Assembly: GCF_001652265.1 (NCBI RefSeq)
Contig: NZ_LWBS01000109.1
Location: 186,001-250,000, forward strand
Direction of reading: 5' to 3'
Origin: Rhizobium leguminosarum
Lineage (GTDB): Bacteria > Pseudomonadota > Alphaproteobacteria > Rhizobiales > Rhizobiaceae
Length of the DNA: 64,000 nucleotides
Shown here piece after piece: positions 43,055 through 50,805 of the stretch (its first letter is position 1; each line of letters opens with the position of its first letter). Under the pieces are notes generated by a model. That model saw only the letters and a list, made by a program, of their open reading frames with translations. It was not told where the DNA came from and did not search any database. The position numbers and the translations under genes were made by a program.

Positions 43055-43277
43055 GGCTCGATCGCAAACATTCTATTGTCTATGTTCAATAAAATTTGCT
43101 GGCCTGCTGGTGCTGGGCCCCCTCCGCATTCACGGTTCAAAACTATTCCTCGGCGCTCTAAAAAGCAAGCTTCGCCGCCTCCAAGTCAATTGGAGCAGTC
43201 CCGTCAGATTGGAAGCCCATCGCCGACAAGAAAGACTGTCCAAATCAGAAATTTAACATGCTGCCGGCGAAGTTTCT

Positions 43278-44555
43278 TTAACCTCGAAACGTATAGTTGC
43301 TGATCGAGGCCGGTTTCATCTCGATGGAGAAGCCCGGCAGGGTGGGCGGCATGTAGGCGGCGTTCTCGATCAGGCAGGGGTCGAGGAAGTGTTCGTGCAG
43401 ATGATCGACATATTCGATGACGCGGCCTTTCTTGGTGCCCGACACTGCGACATAATCGATCATCGACAGATGCTGCACATATTCACAGAGGCCGACACCG
43501 CCGGCATGCGGCCAGACCGGCAGGCCGAACTTGGCGGCAATCAGCAGCACGGCCAGAACCTCGTTCAGCCCGCCCATCCGGCAGGAATCGATCTGCACGA
43601 TGTCGATTGCGCCCTCGGCGATGAACTGCTTGAACATGATGCGGTTCTGGCACATCTCGCCGGTCGCAACCTTCACCGGAGCGATCGCCTGGCGGATCTT
43701 GCGGTGGCCGGCGACATCGTCGGGACTTGTGGGTTCCTCGATGAAGAAGGGCTTGGCGAAGGAGAGCGCCTTCACCCAGTCGATCGCCTGGCCGACGTCC
43801 CAGACCTGGTTGGCGTCGATCATCAGGTAACGATCGGGACCGATCACCTCGCGGGCAATCCTCAGACGGCGGATATCGTCTTCGAGATCACGGCCGACCT
43901 TCATCTTGATATGGTTGAAGCCGGCGTCGATTGCCTCCTGGCAAAGGCGGCGCAGCTTTTCGTCGCCGTAGCCGAGCCAGCCGGCCGAGGTCGTGTAGCA
44001 GGCGTAGCCCTCCTTTTCGAGGATGGCGATGCGTTCCGCCTTGCCCGCCTCGGCGCGCTTCAGGATCTCGACCGCTTCAGCGCGCGTCAGCACGTCGGTG
44101 AGATAGCGGTAATCGACGATATCGGCGATCTCTTCCGGCGACATCTCGGCGACGAGGCGCCAGACGGGCTTGCCGGCCTGTTTGGCGAGCAGATCCCAGA
44201 CGGCATTGACGACCGCGCCGGTCGCCAGGTGAATGGCGCCCTTTTCCGGGCCGATCCAGCGCAGTTGGCTATCGCTCGTCAGATGCCGCCAGAACGTGCC
44301 GGGATGGGCGAGAACCTCGGCGAGGTCGGCGCCGACGATGAGGTGGCGCATCGCTTCGATCGCCATGCAGCAAATGTCGTTGCCGCGGCCGATGGTGAAG
44401 GTCAGGCCGTGGCCGGCAAGATCAGGCGCATCCGTATCGAGAATGACGTAGGCGGCCGAATAGTCTGGATCGGGATTCATCGCATCGGATCCATCCAGGC
44501 TTTGCGACGTGGGAAAGCGGAGATCGAAGACACGAAGGTCGGTGATGCGGGTCAT
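43278..44555 (-). CDS. L-fuconate dehydratase (enolase superfamily)
   Basis: 425 residues. Strong features of fuconate dehydratase: GHGLTFTIGRGND, YTTSAGWLGYGDEKLRR, the Lys pair in GFNHIKMKVGRD, metal ligands in MIDANQVWD, FIEEPTSPDD and VATGEMCQNR, and PVWPHAGGVGLCEYVQH with the catalytic His. It converts L-fuconate to 2-keto-3-deoxy-L-fuconate. It lies downstream of the SDR gene on the same strand. Confidence 0.9.
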   Translation of the reverse strand: MTRITDLRVFDLRFPTSQSLDGSDAMNPDPDYSAAYVILDTDAPDLAGHGLTFTIGRGNDICCMAIEAMRHLIVGADLAEVLAHPGTFWRHLTSDSQLRWIGPEKGAIHLATGAVVNAVWDLLAKQAGKPVWRLVAEMSPEEIADIVDYRYLTDVLTRAEAVEILKRAEAGKAERIAILEKEGYACYTTSAGWLGYGDEKLRRLCQEAIDAGFNHIKMKVGRDLEDDIRRLRIAREVIGPDRYLMIDANQVWDVGQAIDWVKALSFAKPFFIEEPTSPDDVAGHRKIRQAIAPVKVATGEMCQNRIMFKQFIAEGAIDIVQIDSCRMGGLNEVLAVLLIAAKFGLPVWPHAGGVGLCEYVQHLSMIDYVAVSGTKKGRVIEYVDHLHEHFLDPCLIENAAYMPPTLPGFSIEMKPASISNYTFRG

Positions 44556-44605
44556 GGTTGTTCCTCCCGATTATATGGGCCGATTATATAGAGCCGATTG
44601 CAGTG

Positions 44606-44638
44606 GCCGGGCCGGCCGGCAAGACTGCCGGGCCGGCC
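44606..44638 (-). terminator. GC-rich inverted repeat between SDR and dehydratase genes
   Basis: CCGGCCGGCA pairs with TGCCGGGCCGG with one bulge around AGAC. No T-run follows. It may attenuate or stabilise the operon transcript. Confidence 0.35.
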
Positions 44639-44651
44639 GCACCAGCTGAAA

Positions 44652-45386
44652 TCAGATCGTCCAGCCGCCGTCGATGGCGATCGCCTGGCCCGACGTGTAG
44701 GTCGCTCCGGCGAGATAGACGGCGAGATCGGCGATCTCTTCCGGTGAGCCGAGCCGGCCCATCGGCTGGCGGGCGATGAAGGCGGCGCGCGCCGCATCGT
44801 AATCGCCCTGCGCGCGCATGCGGTCCTGCAGCGACGGGCTTTCCACCGTGCCGGGGCAGATGGCGTTGCAGCGGATACCTTGGCCGACATAATCGGCGGC
44901 GACGGCTTTGGTGAGCCCGATCACCGCTGCCTTTGTGACGCCGTAGGCGAAGCGGTTCGGCACGCCCTTGATGCTGGAGGCGACGGAGGCCATGTTGATG
45001 ATCGCTCCGTCCTTGCGTTCGATCATGCCCGGCAGCACGGCCCGGATGGTGCGGATCATCGCCTTGACGTTGAGGTCGAAGGCGAATTCGAGATCGGAAT
45101 CCTTCATCTCGAGGATCGAGCCGGCATGGACGAAGCCGGCGCAGTTGAACAGCACGTCGACGGCGCCGATCTCGGCGACGAGTGCCTTGACCGCATCTTC
45201 TTCGAGCACGTTCAGCTTATGGGTGGAAACGCCGGTTTCGGCTGCAAGCGTCGCCAGCGCCTCGGTGTTGATGTCAGTCGCGTGAACCTTGGCGCCGATC
45301 GCGGCAAAGGCTACCGCCGTCGCCCGGCCGATGCCCTGACCGGCGGCGGTGATGAGAACGGTCTTGCCGGAAAGTCTGTTTGTCAT
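44652..45386 (-). CDS. SDR dehydrogenase of sugar-acid catabolism
   Basis: 244 residues. TAAGQGIGRATAVAFAAIG cofactor motif, LFNCAGFVHAG, MASVASSIKG, catalytic YGVTKAAVIGLTKA and GQAIAIDGGWTI. Next to fuconate dehydratase, the likely role is oxidation of 2-keto-3-deoxy-L-fuconate (or of L-fucose). It is first in the leftward unit and divergent from the IclR gene. Confidence 0.87.
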   Translation of the reverse strand: MTNRLSGKTVLITAAGQGIGRATAVAFAAIGAKVHATDINTEALATLAAETGVSTHKLNVLEEDAVKALVAEIGAVDVLFNCAGFVHAGSILEMKDSDLEFAFDLNVKAMIRTIRAVLPGMIERKDGAIINMASVASSIKGVPNRFAYGVTKAAVIGLTKAVAADYVGQGIRCNAICPGTVESPSLQDRMRAQGDYDAARAAFIARQPMGRLGSPEEIADLAVYLAGATYTSGQAIAIDGGWTI

Positions 45387-45829
45387 GTCACGGGCCTTTT
45401 CTGGAATTGTCTACGCTGGACGATGGAGTGCGGTTGATGTCTTGGCGAAGCTCGGTCGTGATGGAGTGCGCCGGTCTGCTTTCGGAGGTGCGCGGCTCTC
45501 TGCGTTAAATGGAGGAGTTGGCGCTGTTGCACAGGCAGATCAGCGGGAGATTCAGCCGATTGGCTGCGATTTTGGCGATCTCCGCCGGCGGCAGGGTCGA
45601 TAACCATTCCCATGCGCTGCACGGTCTTCCTCCCTGTCCCCGGCTTGCTTATGATTCTGCCGCTCGGGGCGCCTTCGGTACCTCAGTCGTTCGCTTTCGA
45701 TCGACCTTTTTCAGTGATGATTTGTCTGTTTATAGACAAACAGACGATTGGCCAAGGGTCAAGTGCGAAGTTTTCCTTTTCCGGCTGCAGTTCTGCGTAT
45801 ATGCAGAATAGTATTCACAGGAGGAAGGA
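45387..45829. promoter_or_regulatory. Divergent control region with IclR-type operator candidates
   Basis: A 443-base gap between the SDR and IclR genes. At 45721-45745 two perfect inverted repeats overlap (TTTGTCT/AGACAAA and GTCTGTTT/AAACAGAC). At 45791-45808 TTCTGCGTATATGCAGAA is a perfect 6-6-6 palindrome just upstream of the IclR ribosome site GGAGGAAGG. These are plausible IclR-protein sites for autoregulation and control of the divergent fucose genes. Confidence 0.55.
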
Positions 45830-46615
45830 ATGGAGACCGACGAGTCCGACCGCTACCGCGCTCCTGCCCTCGACAAGGGCCTCGATATCCTGGAATTGCT
45901 CGCCGGCGTCGACAGTGGCCTGACCCAGGCCGAAATTGCCAAACGGCTCGACCGCAGCCCCAACGAATTCTACCGCATGCTCGACCGGCTGGTGCGCCGC
46001 GGTTACGTCACCCGGCTGGATGGCGATCGCTATTCGCTGACACTGAAGCTCTTCGGTCTTGCCCAACTGCACGCGCCGGTGCGCCGGCTCGCCTCCTATG
46101 CCACGCCGCTGATGCGCGATCTTGCCCAGCGCACGCGCCAGGCCAATCATCTTGCCGTCTCCGATCGCGGCGCGGCTGTCGTCATCGCCCAGCAGGAGGC
46201 GCCGGACTATTGGGGATTCTCGATCCGCATCGGCGCCCATATCAGCCTCTTCGACACCGGCTCGGGACATGTGCTGCTTGCCTTCCGCAGCGAGGAGGAG
46301 CGGGAGATGATGATCTCGGAACATGTGCGTAGCCGCTCGGACATCGAACTCGGGGCCGAATTCTACGACCGTCTCCACCAGATCCGCGAGCGCGGCTACG
46401 AGATGATGGCGAGCGCCCAGACATCAGGCGTCTACAATCTTTCCGCGCCCGTTCTTGGACCGGACCGCCGCTGTATCGCCGCCCTCACCTGCCCCTTTAT
46501 CGCGCTCGTCAATGCGCCGTCCGCTCCCGATATCACGCAGGCGATCACACTGGTGCAGAAGACCGCCGCCCAGCTTTCGCTGCTTGCCGGCGCCGATGTC
46601 GTTAACCCCGCCTGA
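45830..46615 (+). CDS. IclR-family transcriptional regulator
   Basis: 261 residues. Winged helix: ALDKGLDILELLAG, LTQAEIAKRLDRSPNEFYRM and LVRRGYVTR, then the IclR effector domain (HLAVSDRGAAVVIAQQEAP, GSGHVLLAFRS). It is placed between the two halves of the fucose-type cluster and is probably its regulator. Confidence 0.92.
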   Translation: METDESDRYRAPALDKGLDILELLAGVDSGLTQAEIAKRLDRSPNEFYRMLDRLVRRGYVTRLDGDRYSLTLKLFGLAQLHAPVRRLASYATPLMRDLAQRTRQANHLAVSDRGAAVVIAQQEAPDYWGFSIRIGAHISLFDTGSGHVLLAFRSEEEREMMISEHVRSRSDIELGAEFYDRLHQIRERGYEMMASAQTSGVYNLSAPVLGPDRRCIAALTCPFIALVNAPSAPDITQAITLVQKTAAQLSLLAGADVVNPA

Positions 46616-46692
46616 GGCCTGAGAATTTCTATTTGAACAATCCATTCACCAGGAATAGGTTTGCCGCAAAACCACTCTGGGAGGAGAAGAGC

Positions 46693-47529
46693 GTGTTCAT
46701 CGACACCCATCTGCACATCATCGACCGGTCGGCCCTGCCCTATCCCTGGCTCTCCGGCGCGCCTGATCTCGATCATGATTTCCTTTACGAAACCTATGCG
46801 AGCGAGGCTCGGCGCTGCGGCATCACCACGGCGCTGCACATGGAGGTCGACGTCGATCCCGCCGCGATGCAGGCCGAGACTGACCACGTCGCCAACATCT
46901 CTAGGAAGGAAGGCAGTCTGATTGCCGGCGCCATCGTCTCCTGCCGGCCGGAAGAGGAAGGCTTTGCCGCCTATCTCGAGCGACAAAAGGCCGATCCCTT
47001 CGTCAAGGGGTTCCGCCGCGTGCTGCATGTCGTGCCTGATGATGTCTCCGAAGGCGCCCTGTTTCGAGAAAACATCGGCCGGATCAGCGGCAGCGGCCTG
47101 ACCTTCGACCTTTGCACATTGCCGCATCAGGCGGGCGGTGTGAGCGCCCTCGTCGATCTTGCGCCCGACGTGCAGTTCGTGCTCGACCATTGCGGCGTGC
47201 CGGATATCCGCTCGGACGCCTTCCAGCCATGGAGGGCCGGTATATCAGAGATTGCCCAGCGGCCGAACGTCGTCTGCAAGGTCTCCGGCGTAGTCGCCTA
47301 TGCCGATGCGAAGACATGGACGGCGCAAACGCTGCGGCCCTATATCGAACATGTGATCTCAAGTTTCGGCTGGGACCGCGTCGTCTGGGGCAGCGATTGG
47401 CCGGTCTGCACGCTCGGTGGCGGCCTCTCTACCTGGGTCGCGGCGACCCATGCGATGCTTTCCGGCGTGAGCGAGGCTGAGCGTTCCAAGTTGCTTTTCG
47501 CCAACGCACAACGCCTCTGGTCGCTCTGA
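46693..47529 (+). CDS. Amidohydrolase, probable L-fuconolactonase
   Basis: 278 residues from GTG at 46693 with GGAGGAG upstream; the longer frame would need a TTG at 46633. It begins VFIDTHLHIIDRSALPYPWL, the metal-binding HxH of amidohydrolase family 2, continues FVLDHCGVPD, and ends with VVWGSDWPVC (metal Asp). Such lactonases open L-fucono-1,5-lactone, feeding the adjacent dehydratase. Seventy-seven bases separate it from the IclR gene on the same strand. Confidence 0.85.
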   Translation: MFIDTHLHIIDRSALPYPWLSGAPDLDHDFLYETYASEARRCGITTALHMEVDVDPAAMQAETDHVANISRKEGSLIAGAIVSCRPEEEGFAAYLERQKADPFVKGFRRVLHVVPDDVSEGALFRENIGRISGSGLTFDLCTLPHQAGGVSALVDLAPDVQFVLDHCGVPDIRSDAFQPWRAGISEIAQRPNVVCKVSGVVAYADAKTWTAQTLRPYIEHVISSFGWDRVVWGSDWPVCTLGGGLSTWVAATHAMLSGVSEAERSKLLFANAQRLWSL

Positions 47530-47732
47530 TGTCACAAAATGAAGCAACCGATCTCGTCGACGTGCCATTTCGGCATGTTTTTTGTATCATTCCCGAACAA
47601 AAAAGGTGCGATATTCTGCCTTAACGCTATCTACATGCAAGCAATTGCTAGCCTTATTTATCTCGGCTAAAAGTTGTTGACACGGATATGGCGAATACCC
47701 CCTTGTCCGCTGCCTTCAGAAGGGAAAATGAG

Positions 47733-48137
47733 ATGAAAGAAGCACCGCATTCCGTCGATGTTCACGTCGGAAAGACGATCCGTATCCAGCGTCTGTTGAG
47801 GAAAGTTTCTCAGACGGAACTGGGCGATCGTGTCGGCGTAACGTTCCAGCAGATCCAGAAATACGAAAAGGGTTCCAACCGCGTTTCCGCCAGCATGCTG
47901 GTCGAAATCGCCGGCGCGCTGAAGGTCGACGTCAGGACATTTTTCGACGACATGTCGACCCCTGATACGGCCAACGACAACCCCGCTCCCAGCGAGGAAT
48001 TCGTTATTTCGCGCGAAGGCGTGCTTCTCAATGCGGCGTTCTTTTCGATCAAGAACGAAGCGCTTCGCAAGAAAATCCTGAAGCTCGTCCAGGCGATTGC
48101 CCACACCGAACAGTTGGACTCTGAAGCGGCTGAATAG
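47733..48137 (+). CDS. XRE-family regulator (PraR/SinR-like)
   Basis: 134 residues from the ATG at 47733 (AGAAGGGA upstream); the frame is also open from 47688. HTH at about 10-65: VGKTIRIQRLLRKVSQTELGD, GVTFQQIQKYEKGSNRVSAS, typical of rhizobial PraR-like biofilm and quorum regulators. The C-terminal part is unlike PraR and may be a dimerisation helix. Confidence 0.85.
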   Translation: MKEAPHSVDVHVGKTIRIQRLLRKVSQTELGDRVGVTFQQIQKYEKGSNRVSASMLVEIAGALKVDVRTFFDDMSTPDTANDNPAPSEEFVISREGVLLNAAFFSIKNEALRKKILKLVQAIAHTEQLDSEAAE

Positions 48138-48206
48138 AGTCCTTCACGCGATCCCAACGGACCGCATGAGGCATCAGGCATGAGGATCAATAGCAATCGA
48201 TCGGGC

Positions 48207-48473
48207 TCAATGGCGATCGATCAAGATTAGATTCTCGCTGGCATCCTTCATTGCGATCTTGGCTTTGCTGCCGAGCAGTTTCTCGAGATTGACGTCAAGC
48301 TCCCTGTCGGGATCTATGCCGTCCCAATCGATGACGACCTGCAGCAGCGCCATGTTCGTCAGGTGCATCAGATTACGCAGCCGAAGCTTTTCAGCCTCCT
48401 CCTTGGCTGCCGACAGCAGCCGGAAGATCCTTGCGTATTCGCTGCCGGTACCCTCGTTGTGTTGATCAAACAT
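48207..48473 (-). CDS. Small conserved-looking protein, unknown function
   Basis: 88 residues, cytoplasmic and helical (EEAEKLRLRNLMHLTNMALLQVV, VNLEKLLGSKAKIAMKD). I recognise no family. It is leftward, convergent with the XRE gene and downstream of tfuA by about 70 bases, so it could belong to that transcription unit. Confidence 0.6.
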   Translation of the reverse strand: MFDQHNEGTGSEYARIFRLLSAAKEEAEKLRLRNLMHLTNMALLQVVIDWDGIDPDRELDVNLEKLLGSKAKIAMKDASENLILIDRH

Positions 48474-48539
48474 CGTTCCCGCCTCTTTGGTCGTGGAACC
48501 CTACGATTCCATCACTGCTGCATCTTTCCGCCGCGACCG

Positions 48540-49283
48540 TTATTCAAGCGTTACAGGAACCGCATTGCGCGTGACTTCGGCGTGCAAGAGCTCCCAATGT
48601 GAGGTCGCGGCAAAGCGCCAGTCACGGTTGACGGGGAGGAATTTATCCCGGCGCAGCCAGTCCAGCACCAGTCGCGCGTCGTTTCGCTTGCGCTCGACGC
48701 GGCTGCCGCGGATGGCGGCGAGGATATGGTCGCGGCGCGGCTTGCGGAAATGGCACTCGTCGGCCACCTTCGCATAGGTGCGCTCGGAGAAATGCAGAAA
48801 CCGGCCGGCCAGCAGCAGCTTCTTGCGCTCGCCGGGCGTAATCTCGCCGCTGGCGTAAAGCGCATCGATCGTCGGCTCGAAATCGACCCAGGGAACGGAA
48901 AGCGGCAGCCAGCCGAGCTCCTGCGGGGCATGCACCAGTGCAACGGCCTCATCGTCGAGCAGCCGTCCGGACTGGTAATCTTCGAAGATCGAGCCGAGCC
49001 CGACCATGCCGAAGGGCGCGCATTCGGCTGCCCGCAACGCCCCCATGCTGGCCCCGCCGGCAACGGCGACATCATGTTCGAGTGCGTACAGTATTTCCTT
49101 GTGCCAGACCGAAGGCAGATCGCCGAAATAGCCGTCGACCAGGCCGATCGCGGTGGCGCCGTCCCGAACGGCCTTCAGGATGTCGCCGGCGGCGGCCGGC
49201 GGCCGGAAATCGATGTAAGGAGACATGGCTCTTGCCGCGGCAAGATCACTGCCAAGGCTCGGGCCGACGAACAGCACCTTCAT
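48540..49283 (-). CDS. tfuA: TfuA-like protein
   Basis: 247 residues. The core GLVDGYFGDLPSVWHKEIL followed by HDVAVAGGASMGALRAAEC is diagnostic of the TfuA domain, named from trifolitoxin clusters. TfuA proteins partner YcaO enzymes, and in the thioamide pathway are thought to deliver sulfur. The start overlaps the ycaO stop (ATGA), so the two are translationally coupled. Confidence 0.92.
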   Translation of the reverse strand: MKVLFVGPSLGSDLAAARAMSPYIDFRPPAAAGDILKAVRDGATAIGLVDGYFGDLPSVWHKEILYALEHDVAVAGGASMGALRAAECAPFGMVGLGSIFEDYQSGRLLDDEAVALVHAPQELGWLPLSVPWVDFEPTIDALYASGEITPGERKKLLLAGRFLHFSERTYAKVADECHFRKPRRDHILAAIRGSRVERKRNDARLVLDWLRRDKFLPVNRDWRFAATSHWELLHAEVTRNAVPVTLE

Positions 49284-50542
49284 GATTCGGCTCCTCTTAT
49301 GGTGTTGACCGCGCGCATGCCGAGCTGGATGTATTGGCCTGAGATATCGACCTCCAGTCCCGGCACGATCACTCTGACGACCGAGATCGGCAGAGCTCGA
49401 TGCGGAAAGGGCACGACGACGATCTGTTCGATGCCGGTCGCCGCCAGACGACCGGCAATATGGCTGATGGATTCCTGGATCGTCGCCGGGCGGCGATGGC
49501 GGGCCTGGAACGAGCGCATCCGGCCGTCGCCCTCGCAAAGTTCGACCACCTGCTGCATCGCCGCACTCCGGTCGAGCCGCTGATAGATGCGCGGCGAGAA
49601 ATCGTCGCGGCTGCCGGCGATCGCGGTCAGCCGGCTCTGCGCCGCTTCGGTGATGGCGCGCAGCGCGGCGCGCACGGGATCGGGGTGGCAGCCGCAGCCA
49701 CCGCAGACATGTGACCAGCGCGCGTCGACACGGTCGGAAAGATTGCCTGGCATGATGACGGCCAGAAAAGCGGGAACGCCGATATCCGTCGTCATGTCGA
49801 GCAGCAGCAGTTTCATGCCGGCACGGGTGATCCGGTCGGTCATGACGTCGATGACCGCATCGCCGAAGGAGGCGGGGTCGATGCGGCTCTCCTTCAGCCG
49901 CTCAGGCGATTTCAGCTGGGTCAAGGCCCAGGCGTCGCGCTCCACCAGCTCACAAAGCCCATGCAGGACCGCTTCGGACGGCGTGTTGCCGGAGGCGAGC
50001 CCATCGCTCGACTGCTCGAAGCCCGCCGGCCTCTCGCCGCGATGGTCGAGTCCGACGAGCCACCAGGGCACGAAGACGCTGCTGCCGGAAAGGATGTCGA
50101 GCCCCGTGCACCAGGGAATAGGCTTGCTGCCGATCTCGTCGGGCGCGCAGCGTGCGACATTGTCGAGATCGATCATCGCCGCATGCTCCGCCCGCATGTT
50201 GTCAACCGTCGCCTGCGTCAGGTCGGCGGGTGCAATTTCGGCGATCCGCGTCTCGACTGCTTCCATCGCCGCCGAGGTCATGGCGGCATCATTGTCGATA
50301 CCTTTGCCCTGAAACACCGAGAGCGTATGGCTGTTCGGCCTCGTTGCGAAGGCGACGGGGATGTTCAAGACGTCGAGTGCTGTCAGCAGACCGACGCGCG
50401 TGATGCCGAATTCGCGCAGATGCGGCCTGATGGCCGCGAGGGTCTGAGCCGGCGTGACCGCGCGGTCATGATAATCGCTGACACCGGCCGATGATCGTTT
50501 GAGGTCACCGGCTAGCGTTTCAAGGTCGGTGAAAGCGGACAT
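49280..50542 (-). CDS. ycaO: YcaO-domain cyclodehydratase/thioamidase
   Basis: 420 residues. YcaO ATP-binding motifs: TSAAMEAVETRIAE, GLASGNTPSEAVLHGLCELVERDAW and RAALRAITEAAQSRLTAI; the C-terminus ISVVRVIVPGLEVD is family-typical. There is no Pro-rich PxPxP tail as in azoline-forming enzymes with E1-like partners, which fits the TfuA-dependent class. YcaO proteins phosphorylate peptide backbone amides to form azolines or thioamides. It starts 13 bases after the stop of a 47-codon ORF; AAGGAAC is upstream. Confidence 0.93.
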   Translation of the reverse strand: MSAFTDLETLAGDLKRSSAGVSDYHDRAVTPAQTLAAIRPHLREFGITRVGLLTALDVLNIPVAFATRPNSHTLSVFQGKGIDNDAAMTSAAMEAVETRIAEIAPADLTQATVDNMRAEHAAMIDLDNVARCAPDEIGSKPIPWCTGLDILSGSSVFVPWWLVGLDHRGERPAGFEQSSDGLASGNTPSEAVLHGLCELVERDAWALTQLKSPERLKESRIDPASFGDAVIDVMTDRITRAGMKLLLLDMTTDIGVPAFLAVIMPGNLSDRVDARWSHVCGGCGCHPDPVRAALRAITEAAQSRLTAIAGSRDDFSPRIYQRLDRSAAMQQVVELCEGDGRMRSFQARHRRPATIQESISHIAGRLAATGIEQIVVVPFPHRALPISVVRVIVPGLEVDISGQYIQLGMRAVNTIRGAES

Positions 50543-50555
50543 ACCGATCTGTTCC

Positions 50556-50699
50556 TTAGCGGAACCTCAGCGCATGCGTCAGGCTCTCGAGCGCATTGGC
50601 GGAAACGTTGAGTTCGTCCTGCTTCAGGGCTGCCCTGGCGGCAGCAGAAAAGCGCAGCGACTGAGTCTGAGCTGCGGTGGTTTCAGCATTCGTCTTCAT
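50556..50699 (-). CDS. 47-residue peptide, candidate YcaO-TfuA substrate (RiPP precursor)
   Basis: Minus-strand ATG at 50699 with GGAG upstream, stop TAA at 50556-50558. It begins MKTNAETTAAQTQSLRFSA and ends ALESLTHALRFR. There is no Cys; Ser and Thr are present, and LRF occurs twice (residues 15-17 and 44-46). It directly precedes ycaO with only 13 bases between, so the three genes form one operon. It is a good candidate precursor or target peptide; its short length means it could be missed by gene finders. Confidence 0.7.
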   Translation of the reverse strand: MKTNAETTAAQTQSLRFSAAARAALKQDELNVSANALESLTHALRFR

Positions 50700-50713
50700 G
50701 TTCCATCTCCGAT

Positions 50714-50744
50714 TGGTTGGGCAGCGCCTTGCTGCCGTTAACCA
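50714..50744 (-). promoter_or_regulatory. Hairpin in the leader of the peptide gene
   Basis: On the transcribed strand TGGTT..GGCAGC pairs with GCTGCC..AACCA around a 5-base loop, with a 3/1 internal loop. It lies 15 bases before the peptide start codon and could affect translation or RNA stability. Confidence 0.4.
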
Positions 50745-50805
50745 TCGGAAAGAAACATTACCTCCGTCATTTAAGCGTTACAGGCTTCGTTAAAAGGCGG
50801 TGCAA

